Below are positions 52,541-63,510 of a stretch of 64,000 bases of DNA, in pieces; within the stretch, counting starts at the first letter, position 1, and each line of letters starts with the position of its first letter. This stretch comes from Thereva unica. Taxonomy: Eukaryota > Arthropoda > Insecta > Diptera > Therevidae. Under the pieces are notes generated by a model, which worked only from the letters and a program-made list of their open reading frames with translations, did not search any database and was not told the origin of the DNA. A program made the translations under genes and the position numbers. The stretch spans positions 39,396,039 to 39,460,038 of the forward strand of contig OX465282.1 in the NCBI GenBank assembly GCA_949987705.1. Direction: 5' to 3'.

Positions 52541-52977
52541 GAGTCCGATTACACCGCAAAAAAAAATAAACCGCAATAAACAATAAATATGTATAATCAC
52601 AAAACAACACAAAGAAAAAACATATAACACAAAAAAACTTAATATATCCACCAAATAATAACATAAACCACAAAACAAACAATAACATAAAAAATTAATA
52701 ATAACACGAAAAAACTAAGTGAAGGCTACCAACAACAACAACAATAACCGAAGGACCGACGAACAACAAGTAAGTCTCCTCCACCCGCTTCCCGCGCTTC
52801 CTGCCGGTCGCTCCGGCGCTGCAGCCTTAATCGGTCAGCTGATGGGAGTCGTCTTGTTTTAGCAGGCATAACACTGCAACAAGACTATTCCCGTTAGCTC
52901 CGATGGATGCATCGCCGGTGCGGCCGGCTACAAATGAGGTCATGGACCTCACGCAAAACAGTCCCCAATGTGACAAT

Positions 52978-53545
52978 GATTTTATAATCAATTTTTGTAA
53001 CATTCGTGCGAGTTACTCCTCCATACCCCTGCTATTTTCGCACTGAGAGAAACCCAAGTGTTACCAGATCTTGATTTAGATCGATTTCAGGTGACAGGGT
53101 ATAACTTAGGGCACAACTTTTCCGCCCATAGGGGATTAGCCATATATATTAGGAATGACGTGGCCTTTCAGAAGGTGTACAGTAGTACATCCTCTGATTT
53201 TAATCATCTTTGGATTAAAATAATTATCCATAGCCACGTCATATTTTTCTGTTTTCTATATAGGAGTCCTAATATTAGTAATGAGGCCACCACCGCAGCC
53301 TTCGATGCTATTTCCGAACAGATTTCCGGATTTTTATTTTCCCACCCGGAAAGCGAAATCATTGTTGCGGGTGATTTCAACGTTCACAATGTACATTGGC
53401 AAAATTACTCAAATGGCACCAGTGTTCCTGGCAAAGACGCCGAGCTCTTTGCGAGCCTCAACAACTTGCACCAAATTGTCAAATGTCCGACGAGAGTCCC
53501 TGATATTCCAGGTCAAGGAGCCCATCTCCTTGACCTGTTTCTTAC
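52978..53545 (+). pseudogene. LINE B endonuclease, part before the MULE
   Basis: Begins IINFCNIR, lacks about 16 residues relative to copy 1, and runs through GLAIYIRNDVAF, IVAGDFNVHNVHW and HLLDLFLT, where the MULE inserts. An in-frame stop after the start block (near 53044) splits it further. Confidence 0.75.
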
Positions 53546-54779
53546 GGTAGCACTCGAATTGCACATCTTCCTTTTTTAAGATTTATGATCCCTCGGGTGA
53601 CAGGGGTCCTGAGCCGGCTACCTGACCCCGAGCTAGAGCATGCGTTGTCGTAAAACTCGTCGCATCTACCCAGGACAACGCAAAGAGTGCCCGAGTGAAT
53701 TGGAATTTTTAACGCATGCACAGGAGCAGGTAAAATATGCTCGGTAGAGTGGAATTTACAACGCGTGGGCAGGAGAACTTTGAATGTGTGCGTTTAACAA
53801 AAATATGTTTTCATGTAAGAAAACTTGCGGGGTATTTTAGCACAAGTTTTAAGATATCTATGAAAATTTGTAATTATTAAATTAATTCGATCTTGACTTT
53901 TTCCCAAAGGCAGCCAGAAGAATTTTAGTTTCGGATAATTTTCGAACACATATCTCGTAAAAAGAAATACTTCTGGCAGCCCGGAGGGCTTTTGTCAAGA
54001 AATGGATTAAAATAATATTACTTTAAAAGGTTTTAAGATTAATTGCAACCTGGAGGGCTTTTGTCAATAAATAGATTGAAATAATATTATGTACTATAAA
54101 AAGTTTTAGGATTAAGAATGGATTAACTAATACCACTATAACAATATTACTATTAATATTAAAGCATGCTTACATTAACAAAAAATTAAATTTTCTTAGC
54201 TTTATAAAAATTTGAAATTAATTTAACAAATTCCATGCGATGCATTTCATTTTTTTCCGGGTCTTCTGCTTCATTCATTATTATTACTTACTACCTGTTG
54301 TTGACAATTTCTAGGGAGAGGACAAGGTAAAGTCATACAACAATTATTCAGAAAATCTGATGATGATACCGGAAGGGGTGAAAAGGGAGAAGTTCTTTCG
54401 GAAAAGGTACAAAATTGATAGCACACATAAGCTAAAAAACTGATAGCTCATATCACATCCGACCGTCAAGTGCTCTTGAACAGTTTGCAGTGTTTTTTTG
54501 TGAACATCTCATAGTTGTTTACTTTCTTAAGTGGGTTTTTGATTCATTATACATATTTTCCTATTTGTTTTTCATAAAGTGCGTTTTTCGCTAAGTGTCT
54601 TTTTTGGCTAATATATTTTTTCCATTTTGCAGCGTGATAACAGCTGCTAGTGACTTAATTTTTTAAGTGTTTTTCATTTTATATATTGTTTTAATTTAAT
54701 CATAAAGTGCGTTTTTTGGCTAAGTATATTTTTCTATATTTTTTTCTTTATTTCTTTCTGTTGCTTTTCTCTGTGAACT

Positions 54780-54986
54780 ATGGAGTCCCATTTAATTACA
54801 GAATGTGTTAGTGAACGTGGTCGGAAGGAATTGATGTTCCGTAATTCGCGATATTATTTTGCTCTTACGAAGAAAAACGGAGAGCATATGTGGCGTTGCA
54901 CAGTACGCAAGTGCACCGCTCGTCTTTACACTCGGACTGACCAACACCTCTACAGCAGTCATACACCTGATCATACACACGATTGA
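54780..54986 (+). CDS. FLYWCH zinc-finger ORF of the MULE
   Basis: 68 aa from ATG. RYYFALTKKNGEHMWRCTVR is followed by KCTARLYTR and HTPDHTHD: the W-x-C-x(n)-C-x-A-x(n)-H-x-H pattern of FLYWCH fingers, which bind DNA and commonly sit at the N-terminus of insect MULE transposases. It stops at TGA 54984-54986, 21 bp before the transposase ORF, in a different frame; the two were probably one protein. Confidence 0.72.
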   Translation: MESHLITECVSERGRKELMFRNSRYYFALTKKNGEHMWRCTVRKCTARLYTRTDQHLYSSHTPDHTHD

Positions 54987-55007
54987 TATAAAAAAAACAA
55001 CCGACAA

Positions 55008-55921
55008 ATGCTTAGTAACTCTGCCAAAAAGAAAGCTGCAGAAAACGAAATATCGGAGCTGCCGTTTAAGATCATTAATTTAGCTGTAAAAGAAAACGCG
55101 AATTTTTTTGAAACAATAACCAAAAGCGATCTAAATCTAATTAGAAATAATTTATATTATCAGCGTCGTAAAGAGCATCCCCGGTTACCCGAAAATATTT
55201 CCGAATCCATTGACTACATTAGCAAAAGTAAATACAAAACAATATTCGGCGAAAATTTTCTATTATCTTGTAATATACTTTTTAAAATTATAATATTTTC
55301 TACTCTTACTAATCTGCAACTTTTATGTAACAGCGATAATATTTTTGTAGACGGTACATTTACTTTTTGCGCAAAATTCTTTTATCAATTTTATACAATT
55401 CATGTACAAAACAACGGATTTTATGTGCCATTAGTATATTGCCTTCTGCCAGATAAAACAGAAGTAACTTATAGTAGATTGTTTAGTATAATAGAAAGTC
55501 AATGCAAAAATGTAGGACTAATTTTCAAACCATCTCGGGTAACCGTCGATTTTAAAAAAACGGTACATAAAGTAATAAGAAAGAAATGGTCTAATGCGAA
55601 AATTATAGGATGCAGATTTCATTTATCACAGGCATGGTATAGAAAAATACAGCAGCTAGGACTTTCTTTTGAATATGCACAACGAAATTCAGAAATAGGA
55701 AACTGGTTGAAGTTAACATTTGGTTTACCGTTGTTGCCAGCAGACGGCAAGGTGAAAGATGTACGGTTAGAAATCCTATATTCAGACGTAAAGTTGAAGA
55801 AGTAGAGTCAATTATACAATTTTATAAAACAAAAAAAGCAGAAGACCCGGAAAAAAATGAAATGCATCGCATGGAATTTGTTAAATTAATTTCAAATTTT
55901 TATAAAGCTAAGAAAATTTAA
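55008..55921 (+). pseudogene. MULE transposase, internally deleted
   Basis: Frame one (to 55805) shows IFVDGTFTFCAKFFYQFYTI (first catalytic Asp), PLVYCLLPDKTEVTY, VTVDFKKTVHKVIRKKW (second Asp) and GCRFHLSQAWYRKIQQLGL, ordered MULE motifs. The final Glu region is missing. A second frame from ~55739 reads RRKVEEVESIIQFYKTKKAED and ends at TAA 55919-55921 inside the right TIR. So a deletion with frame change removed the middle and this copy should be inactive. Confidence 0.78.
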
Positions 55922-56634
55922 TTTTTTGTTAATGTAAGCATGCTTTAATATTAATAGTAATATTGTTATAGTGGTATTAGTTAATCCATTCTTAATCCTA
56001 AAACTTTTTATAGTACATAATATTATTTCAATCTATTTATTGACAAAAGCCCTCCGGGCTGCAACTAATCCTAAAATTTTTTATAGTACATAATATTATT
56101 TCAATGTATTTATTGACAAAAGCCCTCCAGGCTGCAATTAATCTTAAAACCTTTTAAAGTAATATTATTTTAATCCATTTCTTGACAAAAGCCCTCCGGG
56201 CTGCCAGAAGTATTTCTTTTTACGAGATATGTGTTCGAAAATTATCCGAAACTAAAATTCTTCTGGCTGCCTTTGGGAAAAAGTCAAGATCGAAATAATT
56301 TAATAATTACAAATTTTCATAGATATCTTAAAACTTGTGCTAAAATACCCCGCAAGTTTTCTTACATGAAAACATATTTTTGTTAAACGCACACATTCAA
56401 AGTTCTCCTGCCCACGCGTTGTAAATTCCACTCTACCGAGCATATTTTACCTGCTCCTGTGCATGCGTTAAAAATTCCAATTCACTCGGGCACTCTTTGC
56501 GTTGTCCTGGGTAGATGCGACGAGTTTTACGACAACGCATGCTCTAGCTCGGGGTCAGGTAGCCGGCTCAGGACCCCTGTCACCCGAAGGATCATAAATC
56601 TTAAAAAAGGAAGATGTGCAATTCGAGGCTACCC

Positions 56635-57373
56635 GTTTCTTACTTCTCATCCGACGCGGTACTCCATCAAGGTTAGCTCACCCCTTGGCAACTCGGACCA
56701 TAAACTAATTAGCGCTTATTTCCCATATCCATCCTTGACCACAACCACCACAGTTCCTAAAAGAACTGTGTGGCACTATGGGAAAGCCAACTGGTTGGGT
56801 CTTATTCGCTTCTTCCAGGCCACTAACTGGGATTTGTGTTTCCATAATGCCGATGCGAACTATGCCGCCCTCTGTGTCACCAAAATTATTCGAGCGGGTA
56901 TGCGCTTCTTCATCCCTCACTCTGTGAAGCCTAGGCCGAACAAATGGTTCAATGGGGAATGTATGAACGCAATCAAAGCTAAAGAAGCCGCCTATAGAGC
57001 ATACAGACGTTCGCCTAATGAGCCACTTCGTCGTGAGTACGTCAAACTTAGAAACTCCTGTAACTCCATCATCAGGAAAGTCAAATCATCATTTGATGAT
57101 AGATTGAGAAGTAAGATTCTTAACTCCACTACAGGCAGCAAAAACTTCTGGTCCTTGGTAACTGCCATCAAGAAGAATTTTACTTCCTCCTCAACACCTC
57201 CTTTTATTCACAACAAGGAAGTGATAACAGAAAGCAAACCCAAGGCCGACCTATTAGCTTCTCTGTTCGCCGCAAATTCTTCTTTACCCGATGCTGCTAT
57301 GTCACCCCCCCACTCTCGAGAATACCACCCACTCAATGGACGGAGTTCACTTCAGGACTCGCGAGGTGTTTAG
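56635..57373 (+). pseudogene. LINE B endonuclease end and RT linker, after the MULE
   Basis: Continues from the 9-bp duplication with SHPTRYSIKVSSPLGNSDHKL (SDH endonuclease end), then KRTVWHYGKANWLGLIRFF and a linker containing KFNGECMNAIK-like WFNGECMNAIKAKEAAY. A change in the C-run at ~57303-57309 moves the true frame into the RT ORF; this frame stops at TAG ~57371. Confidence 0.78.
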
Positions 57374-58970
57374 GTGTCTCAAAGAACTCGACGCCAATAA
57401 ATCCACTGGTCCCGACAAAATCCCCGCTATGATACTTAAAAAATGTGCCTCACCTTTGGCTAAACCTCTGCGCAAACTTTTTGCCCTGTCTTACTTCTCC
57501 GGAGTGTATCCCGACTCTTGGAAACTAGCTCATGTTCAGCCAATCCCAAAAAAAGGTGAAGCCAGCGACCCTTTAAACTACCGCCCAATAGCAATTACTT
57601 CTGTTCTCTCCAAAATCATGGAGACAATAATCAATAAAAAGCTGATGAAATATCTAGAATCCAACCAAATTATACACGACAGGCAATACGGCTTCAGATC
57701 TAAACGGTCTACTGGCGATCTGCTTGTGTGTTTAATCGAGCGTATCAACCAAAACATTCACAGCTTTGGTGAGTCTAGCCTAGTTGCTCTAGATATATCA
57801 AAGGCTTTTGACAGAGTGTGGCACCCAGCTCTGTTGAATAAACTCCAAGCTATTGGTATACACTTAGTTCTAAGGAACTGGATTAAGAGCTTTCTTTCAG
57901 GCCGTTCAATCAAGGTAGTATTGGATGACGTCGAATCCAAACCCCACGCCATTTCGGCCGGAGTTCCCCAGGGGTCAATTCTCTCACCCACACTTTTTCT
58001 AATCTTCATTAATGATCTGCTCTCCATCCCCTCCAACCCACTTCACTGCTTCGCTGATGACGGTACTCTGAATTTCTCTTACTCCTTCGACAATATAAGA
58101 CAAGCACGTGCCAGACCTTGTCTTTACCACCGTCAACTGATGTCGGCTTCGATCAACCGGGATATCGAATCGATTCTTCATTGGGGCGAAATGAACCGCG
58201 ACGAATTCATTGCCACAAAAACGAAGCACTGTCTGATCTCCAACAAAAATTGTACCGACCTTCCTCCTGTCTCGGTGGATGGAGAGAATCTAACGGCTGA
58301 CTCAACTCTCAACATCCTAGGGGTAACTTTAACGGAGCATCTGCGATGGAACGATCACATATTCCAAATCGCCAAACAAGCCTCCCAATGCCTTGGATTT
58401 CTCAAGAGATGCAAGTTCCTCCCCCAGCCAGCCGCATTGGCTACAATATACAAATCTTACATTCGGCCGCGCCTTGAATACAACTCGCATATCTGGGCAG
58501 GCGCCCCAAAAACCACCTTGGCTTGTCTCGACAAGGTGCAAAATCGTGCCCTCAAACTCATTGGTGATGGCCCCTTTCGCGCCTCCATAGACACCTTGAG
58601 CCACCGTAGGAATGTAGCAGCCCTCCCCATACTTTATCGCTATTACCATAGCGACTGTTCCACCGAAATTCAGGACCTCCTGCCTGCACGGCAATACTTT
58701 TCCCGCAACACAAGACTAGCCCGCTCGGCTCACCCCCATACCCTTCAGCCCCCTCGTTCACGCACAATACGGTTTAGAAGTTCGTTTGTGAATAGAACAA
58801 CTCGACTGTGGAATAATCTCCCGCAGTCAGTATTTCCGAACTCGTACAACACCTTAGAGTTCAAACGTGAGGTTCATCGTCATTTTCTTCTACACCCTCC
58901 AGACCCCCCTAACCTTTCCTATTCTCCTCTATTCTTCAAACCAAGTTTACTACTAGACATTGCACCATGA
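57309..58970 (+). pseudogene. LINE B reverse transcriptase, nearly complete
   Basis: An open RT frame with NKSTGPDKIPAMILKK, LNYRPIAITSVLSKIMETI, QYGFRSKRSTGDLLV, VALDISKAFDRVWHPALL, SAGVPQGSILSPTLF, FADDGTL (catalytic), ILGVTLTEHLRWNDHIF and a C-terminus ending FVNRTTRLWNNLPQSVFP. This is the best RT copy of the family here. Upstream damage leaves it without a working endonuclease. Confidence 0.82.
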
Positions 58971-59030
58971 ACTGAACGACATGACGGACTGGTATCTAGT
59001 ACAAAGGGCTACACCTAAGCTTGGTTTTTT

Positions 59031-59325
59031 CATAAAAAAAGGCCTTTTAGGCATTCCCAAACTTCTTTTGAGGTTTTTAAATCACTAATAATGGATGCAA
59101 TGGAAGGCTCAACAGCTAGAACAATTTCGCTTACTGCGTCTTGATCTTTGAGATCCCATTCTGTAATTTTTTGTTGATCATTAAGCGGGCAAACTCTACA
59201 TATTTGAATAATCAAAATTTGTGTAATATTGCCCGCATTTGCAGCTTCCATGTGTTGTAGTTCTCTACATTCAGAGAAACAATTCGTTGCATCGACATCA
59301 CATTTTCCATTGCCACGCTAAGCAC
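59031..59325 (-). pseudogene. Copia gag, N-terminal part
   Basis: Starts at ATG ~59313 (MENVMSMQRIVSLNVENYNTW); after a frame change it gives VCPLNDQQKITEWDLKDQDA and SKEVWECLKGLF. WK-like and W-DLKD-DA wording is typical of Copia gag. It continues at 52540. Confidence 0.72.
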
Positions 59326-59413
59326 TCAGGTTATGAAAAAATTTTGTTTTTCTCTTTCTTAGAAAAAGTGAATATTCACGTCAGAAAAAAAATAATTTTA
59401 TTCTTTTATCGTT

Positions 59414-59427
59414 CTGGGCCCATAACC
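59414..59427 (-). promoter_or_regulatory. Copia primer-binding site (initiator tRNA-Met, internal type)
   Basis: On the minus strand GGTTATGGGCCCAG, directly after the LTR. It is complementary to the anticodon-loop region of initiator tRNA-Met, the internal priming mode known for Drosophila copia. Confidence 0.65.
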
Positions 59428-59600
59428 TGTTGGGATTTTAAATAAAATACACTTTATTTATAATAATATTAAATGTAATTTAGTTTTATTTATAATAATG
59501 AACTGCACTCTATAAACTTCAGGAACCAAGTGAAGTTGGAACCTGTCAAAAGGTTAAAACAATACAAGGGGGATGGAGTTGCCAGGCTCATAATCCAACA
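59428..59600 (-). repeat. Copia 5' LTR
   Basis: 173 bp bounded by TGTTGG and CCAACA. It lies immediately upstream (minus strand) of the primer site and gag. No second copy was found. Confidence 0.6.
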
Positions 59601-59950
59601 CTGCAATATCCACAGACTAGAATGTTTTTATATCCAAGATTAAATATTTATACATAAATGCACAAAATATGCCCCAATTAAATGTCAAACAAAACATTAG
59701 TTTTAGCACTTTCTTTCACCTTTTCTGCACTGTATATCTTAAATAATTACACCATAATGAAGATACTATTTGTAATATTCCTTAGGTCTTTTAAATAAAA
59801 CACGATGCTTACTGCTCGGCTGCTAATTCCAGAATGCCTTTTATTCGAATGTCAAATACAACCTTAGTATTGCCAGATACTACATAACTATCTTTTTTTA
59901 ATACAATTTTTTTTCTTTTACAAGATATGAATAATAAAATTAAATTATGT

Positions 59951-60439
59951 TAAATATAATCCCGATAACGCTGTGTTGCCTCTCGCTGACGTTTGGCCGG
60001 GAGTGGTGCTGTGGTGTTTAATGATGGACTTGCTGCTACTGTAGCGGTTATGGCTGGTGATGATACTGCTATCGATGTTGGGCACGATGATGTCTGTAAA
60101 GATTGTAGAGTTTCGTCTGGGATCTTTTTAAGATGAGCGACGTTTCGTCTATATTGAACATCATTTTTATCAGATTTGATAACGACGTCACCCCATTCTT
60201 TTTAACTACTTTATACACTTCTGGCTCAAATTTTGAATCAAGTTTATTGGTACAGATTTGCCTTTTTGTCAAAACGTTGTCACCTTCCTTAATTGAACTA
60301 AATGCTTTTCTCTTCTTGTCACCATACTATTTTCCTTTTTCTTTATTTTTCTTATCTTGATGATTAATTTCCATTGGTTGATGAATAGATGGAAGTTTGT
60401 CTTTAATATTACGTCCTATCATTTATTCACTTGGGGTCT
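59951..60439 (-). pseudogene. Gypsy integrase C-terminal tail
   Basis: Pieces in different frames read NVLTKRQICTNKLDSKFEPE, VYKVVKKNG and RQREATQRYRDYI, the usual chromatin-side tail (KLDPKFEPxxYKV). The last ends at TAA ~59951. Two or more frame changes. Confidence 0.65.
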
Positions 60440-61003
60440 TCATAGTTGCGGCGTTTTTCTGTACATTGTCAAATACTCGTACAAATTTTCTTTCCAATTT
60501 TTACCTGTGTTTTGGGCTATTTTAATATACTTGAGAAGTGACTTATTTTGAATTTTTACCTCTCCGTTCATTTGGGGCCAATAAGGTATTGTATTTCGTA
60601 ATTCAATGTTGTTTGTATCACAATAATCTTTTAATTCCTGACTGATAAATTGTTTAGCATTATCTGCAGCAATTGAATGAGGAAAACCAAACTGAGCAAA
60701 CATTACTCTCAATCGTGCTATTGTGGCAGAGCTATCAATTTTCGTCATGATTTCAACTTCGAAGTAACGACTATAGTAATCGACAACCACCAAAAGATAA
60801 TGTCCCGATGGCAGAGGTCCCATATAATCCATAGCTAAATGCTTCCATGGTTCTTGCGGTAATGCATATCGTTTCATTGGTTCTGGTGCCGATGGCGCAC
60901 CAACCAGTAAACACCCCAAGCACTTTTTAATACACTGATCAACATGTTCTTCTATTTTTGGCCACCAAATTTTAGCTCGAAGTCTGTGTTTCATTTTAGG
61001 CTG
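60440..61003 (-). pseudogene. Gypsy integrase core
   Basis: Deduced IWWPKIEEHVDQCIKKCLGC (zinc-region Cys pair), EPWKHLAMDYMGPLPSG (first Asp), GFPHSIAADNAKQF (second Asp) and YWPQMNGEVKIQNKSLLK (Glu). The order and spacing fit Ty3/Gypsy integrases. The frame stops at RKTPQL near 60440, where a frame change leads into the C-terminal part. Confidence 0.8.
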
Positions 61004-62070
61004 GTCGTCCACTGGAAGCGTATTAGAGCGGCTACGCGCTTCGGCTACATGAGCGGCTTCAGGCGGCTACAAGCGGCTCTGAGATACGCGGCTACACGCT
61101 ACAGAGGTCGTCCACTGCAAGCTTTTCATGCTGCTCAGTTTGAAGTGAATTTGACATAATAATTTTTATTCCAGGAGAGATACATATATGATAATTATAG
61201 GGAGTGTAATTATCGTAGAACCTTGTGTCAAGGATTAAATTGTGGCTTCTGATGGTGCCTACCTACAGTAAAAATTTCATGAAAAAATAATGGTAATAGG
61301 CTAGTGCAAATAGGTTTTTGGAAAAAAAAATTAATAGCAGGCAAGGCTCAGCAGTTAAATGTGGTCAAGGCTATAACTAAGAGAAAAAAAAACTTTTAAA
61401 CACGAAAAAAGGGGAAATCTTAAAATGGGGATGCTATTTAGGGGTTGAAAACGGTTTTTTGTGATTTGCGGTGAAACATGACCTCCTAGTGGAAAACGCT
61501 TCATGCAAAAGTTGTAGATAATAAAAAAATCTATAACTTTTGTATATAACATATTTTGACATAACCTCAAATTCTATAAGAAAATGGCGGAAAACCGATT
61601 TTTCAGTTTTTAATTTTTTTCTCACGTAAAATTAATTCAATTTAAATGAAAATTTGTAAGAATATACCTTGTATTGTGTTAAATAAGCATGATTTTTTCT
61701 TGGTTTGAAAAACGAATGGTTTCCTAGATATTGACATTTTTCGAAAAAAATACCCTAATTTTGCAAGAACAACTTTATTGGCGTTTTTTCGGATTTCGAT
61801 GTTCAAATAAGTGCTCAATTAACCGTTGAAATGTCTACTTTCAAATGGTCTATATATGTTAATACTTTATTCTTCATTAAACTGCTTAAAATTAAGAAAA
61901 ACCGAAAAAGGACTTTTCGGATCACGAATTTTCAATTTTACAACTTTTTTAACATTTTGAATTATTTCCGTTAATGACGGTTAAATTTAAATGACAGAAC
62001 TTATTTTCATATAATATTACTTAAATTAAATAAAGTTAATTACAGAAAGTGGCACACACCATCCGCAACA
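61004..62070. other. Non-coding region with GGTCGTCCACTG repeats
   Basis: GGTCGTCCACTGGAAGC (~61003) and GGTCGTCCACTGCAAGC (~61107) are direct repeats flanking a CGGCTAC-rich segment that partly folds back. From 61160 to 62070 the sequence is AT-rich, with no protein I recognise. Confidence 0.4.
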
Positions 62071-63510
62071 TCTATCTTCTATCTATCTATCTATATTAAT
62101 AAAAGAAAGTGTGTGTCTGTAAGTCTGTGTGTCTGCTTGTGCGTACCGTCACGCATTGTAGCCAAACTAGAAGAGATAGAAATCTGAAATTTTTTTTGTA
62201 GATGCATGGATATCCCAGAAGGTGGAAGTAAGTTTCCGTTTTTCGCTATTTTGATTAGTTTTTTTTTTTAATTAATTAATTAGTACGATTTGTCACCATT
62301 TTTTACGCTCTACGCCTGGTATCTCGGCTAATGTATATCGTAGAACATTATAAATGCCACCAATTGAAACATTAGACAATTCTGGTTTAAAATTATTTGT
62401 TTCAAATCTCAGAAAGGCGATTTTTCGAAATTCATCCCCTTAGGGGGTGAAATGGGGTTTACCCAAACCGCTGGAGCTATAGGGCTGAAATTTTGACAGT
62501 GCATCCCTATAATGACGTGGACATCCACTAACAAGCGATTTTGCGAAATTCATCCCATAAGGGGGTGAAATGGGGTCAACCCAATACCGCTGGAGCTATA
62601 GGGCTGAAATTTTGACAGTGCATCCCTATAATGACGTGGACATCCACTAACAAGCGATTTTGCGAAATTCATCCCATAAGGGGGTGAAATAGGGTCAACC
62701 CAATACCGCTGGAGCTATAGGGCTGAAATTTTGACAGTGCATCCCTATAATGACGTGGACATCCACTAACAAGCGATTTTGCGAAATTCATCCCATAAGG
62801 GGGTGAAATGGGGTCAACCCAAAACCGCTGGAGCTATAGGGCTGAAATTTTGACAGTGAATCCCAATAATGACGTGAACATCCAGTAACAAGCGATTTTT
62901 CGAAATTCGTTCCCCAAAGGGGGAAATGGGGTTTACCCAAACCGCCTGAGCTATAGGGCTGAAATTTTGACAGTGCATCCCTATAATGACGTGGACATCC
63001 ACTAAGAAGCGATTTTTCGAAATTCATCCCATAAGGGGGTGAAATGGGGTCAACCCAAAACCGCTGGAGCTATAGGGCTGAAATTTTGACAGTGCATCTC
63101 TATAATGACGTGGACATCCACTATAAATCGATTTTTCGAAATTCATCCCCTAAAGGGGTGAAATGGAGATAACCCAAACCGCTGGGGCTGAAGGGCTGAA
63201 ATTTTGACAGTGCATCCTTATAATCACGTGGAAATGAATGACTCAAAATTCACTTTATTTAGGATTCCTTTGTCACTTCTCTTGATGACATATACACACC
63301 AATCTCTGCTTCAAAACTTGCAGATTTGTTGAGCAGAGGTGATATACGCAGCAATTTGTTTACCATGATTATTAAAAAAATGCTCTATAATAAACCTTTT
63401 TTAGGGATAATAACAACTGACTTTTTTGTTTGTTTTTTTCAAGGAAAACAGTGCACATAATAAACAGTTTTTATTTAAAGGCGTTGCAAGGCACGCGGGT
63501 CTTATGCTAG
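62071..63510 (+). mobile_element. Non-autonomous Helitron with internal tandem array, copy 2
   Basis: The 5' end is TCTATC... preceded by A, and the 3' end is GCACGCGGGTCTTATGCTAG followed by T: the A|TC...CTAG|T arrangement of Helitrons. The interior is an array plus a 3' segment shared with copy 1. No Rep or helicase. Confidence 0.7.
62400..63215 (+). repeat. 119-bp tandem array within Helitron copy 2
   Basis: GCTGAAATTTTGACAG begins at 62484, 62603 and 62722, then at about the same spacing to 63197, seven units in all. Same unit as the 42.4-43.4-kb array. Confidence 0.9.

Larger units (their letters stand above)
53546..56634 (+). mobile_element. Mutator-like element (MULE) with long TIRs and 9-bp target duplication
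   Basis: GTTTCTTAC lies at 53537-53545 and 56635-56643, and joining the LINE across one copy restores LFLTSHP. The left TIR spans 53546-~54270 and the right TIR ~55838-56634. The TIRs carry a ~72-bp subterminal unit (GGGCTTTTGTCAA-type) twice on the left and three times on the right. Inside are a FLYWCH zinc finger ORF and a MULE transposase ORF, both on the plus strand. Confidence 0.85.
52541..59040 (+). mobile_element. LINE B copy 4, inserted in Copia gag and split by a MULE
   Basis: Leader, damaged endonuclease, RT and the shared 3' tail with poly-A (59033-59040). No ORF1 is recognisable between the leader and the endonuclease (~52541-52985), so that part is probably deleted. No clear target duplication at the Copia junctions. 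Confidence 0.8.
59601..61003 (-). mobile_element. Gypsy-type element, integrase and 3' end
   Basis: Integrase, C-terminal tail and a 3' non-coding part; TGTAGTATCTGGCAATAC near 59886 could begin the 3' LTR, and AATAAAAGG follows. The Copia 5' LTR adjoins it at 59600, so Copia probably inserted here. The upstream pol is cut off at ~61003. Confidence 0.6.

Noticed and set aside
62788..63027. 79-aa minus-strand repeat protein
   Set aside because: Translation of the 119-bp Helitron array; the residue repeat mirrors the DNA repeat.
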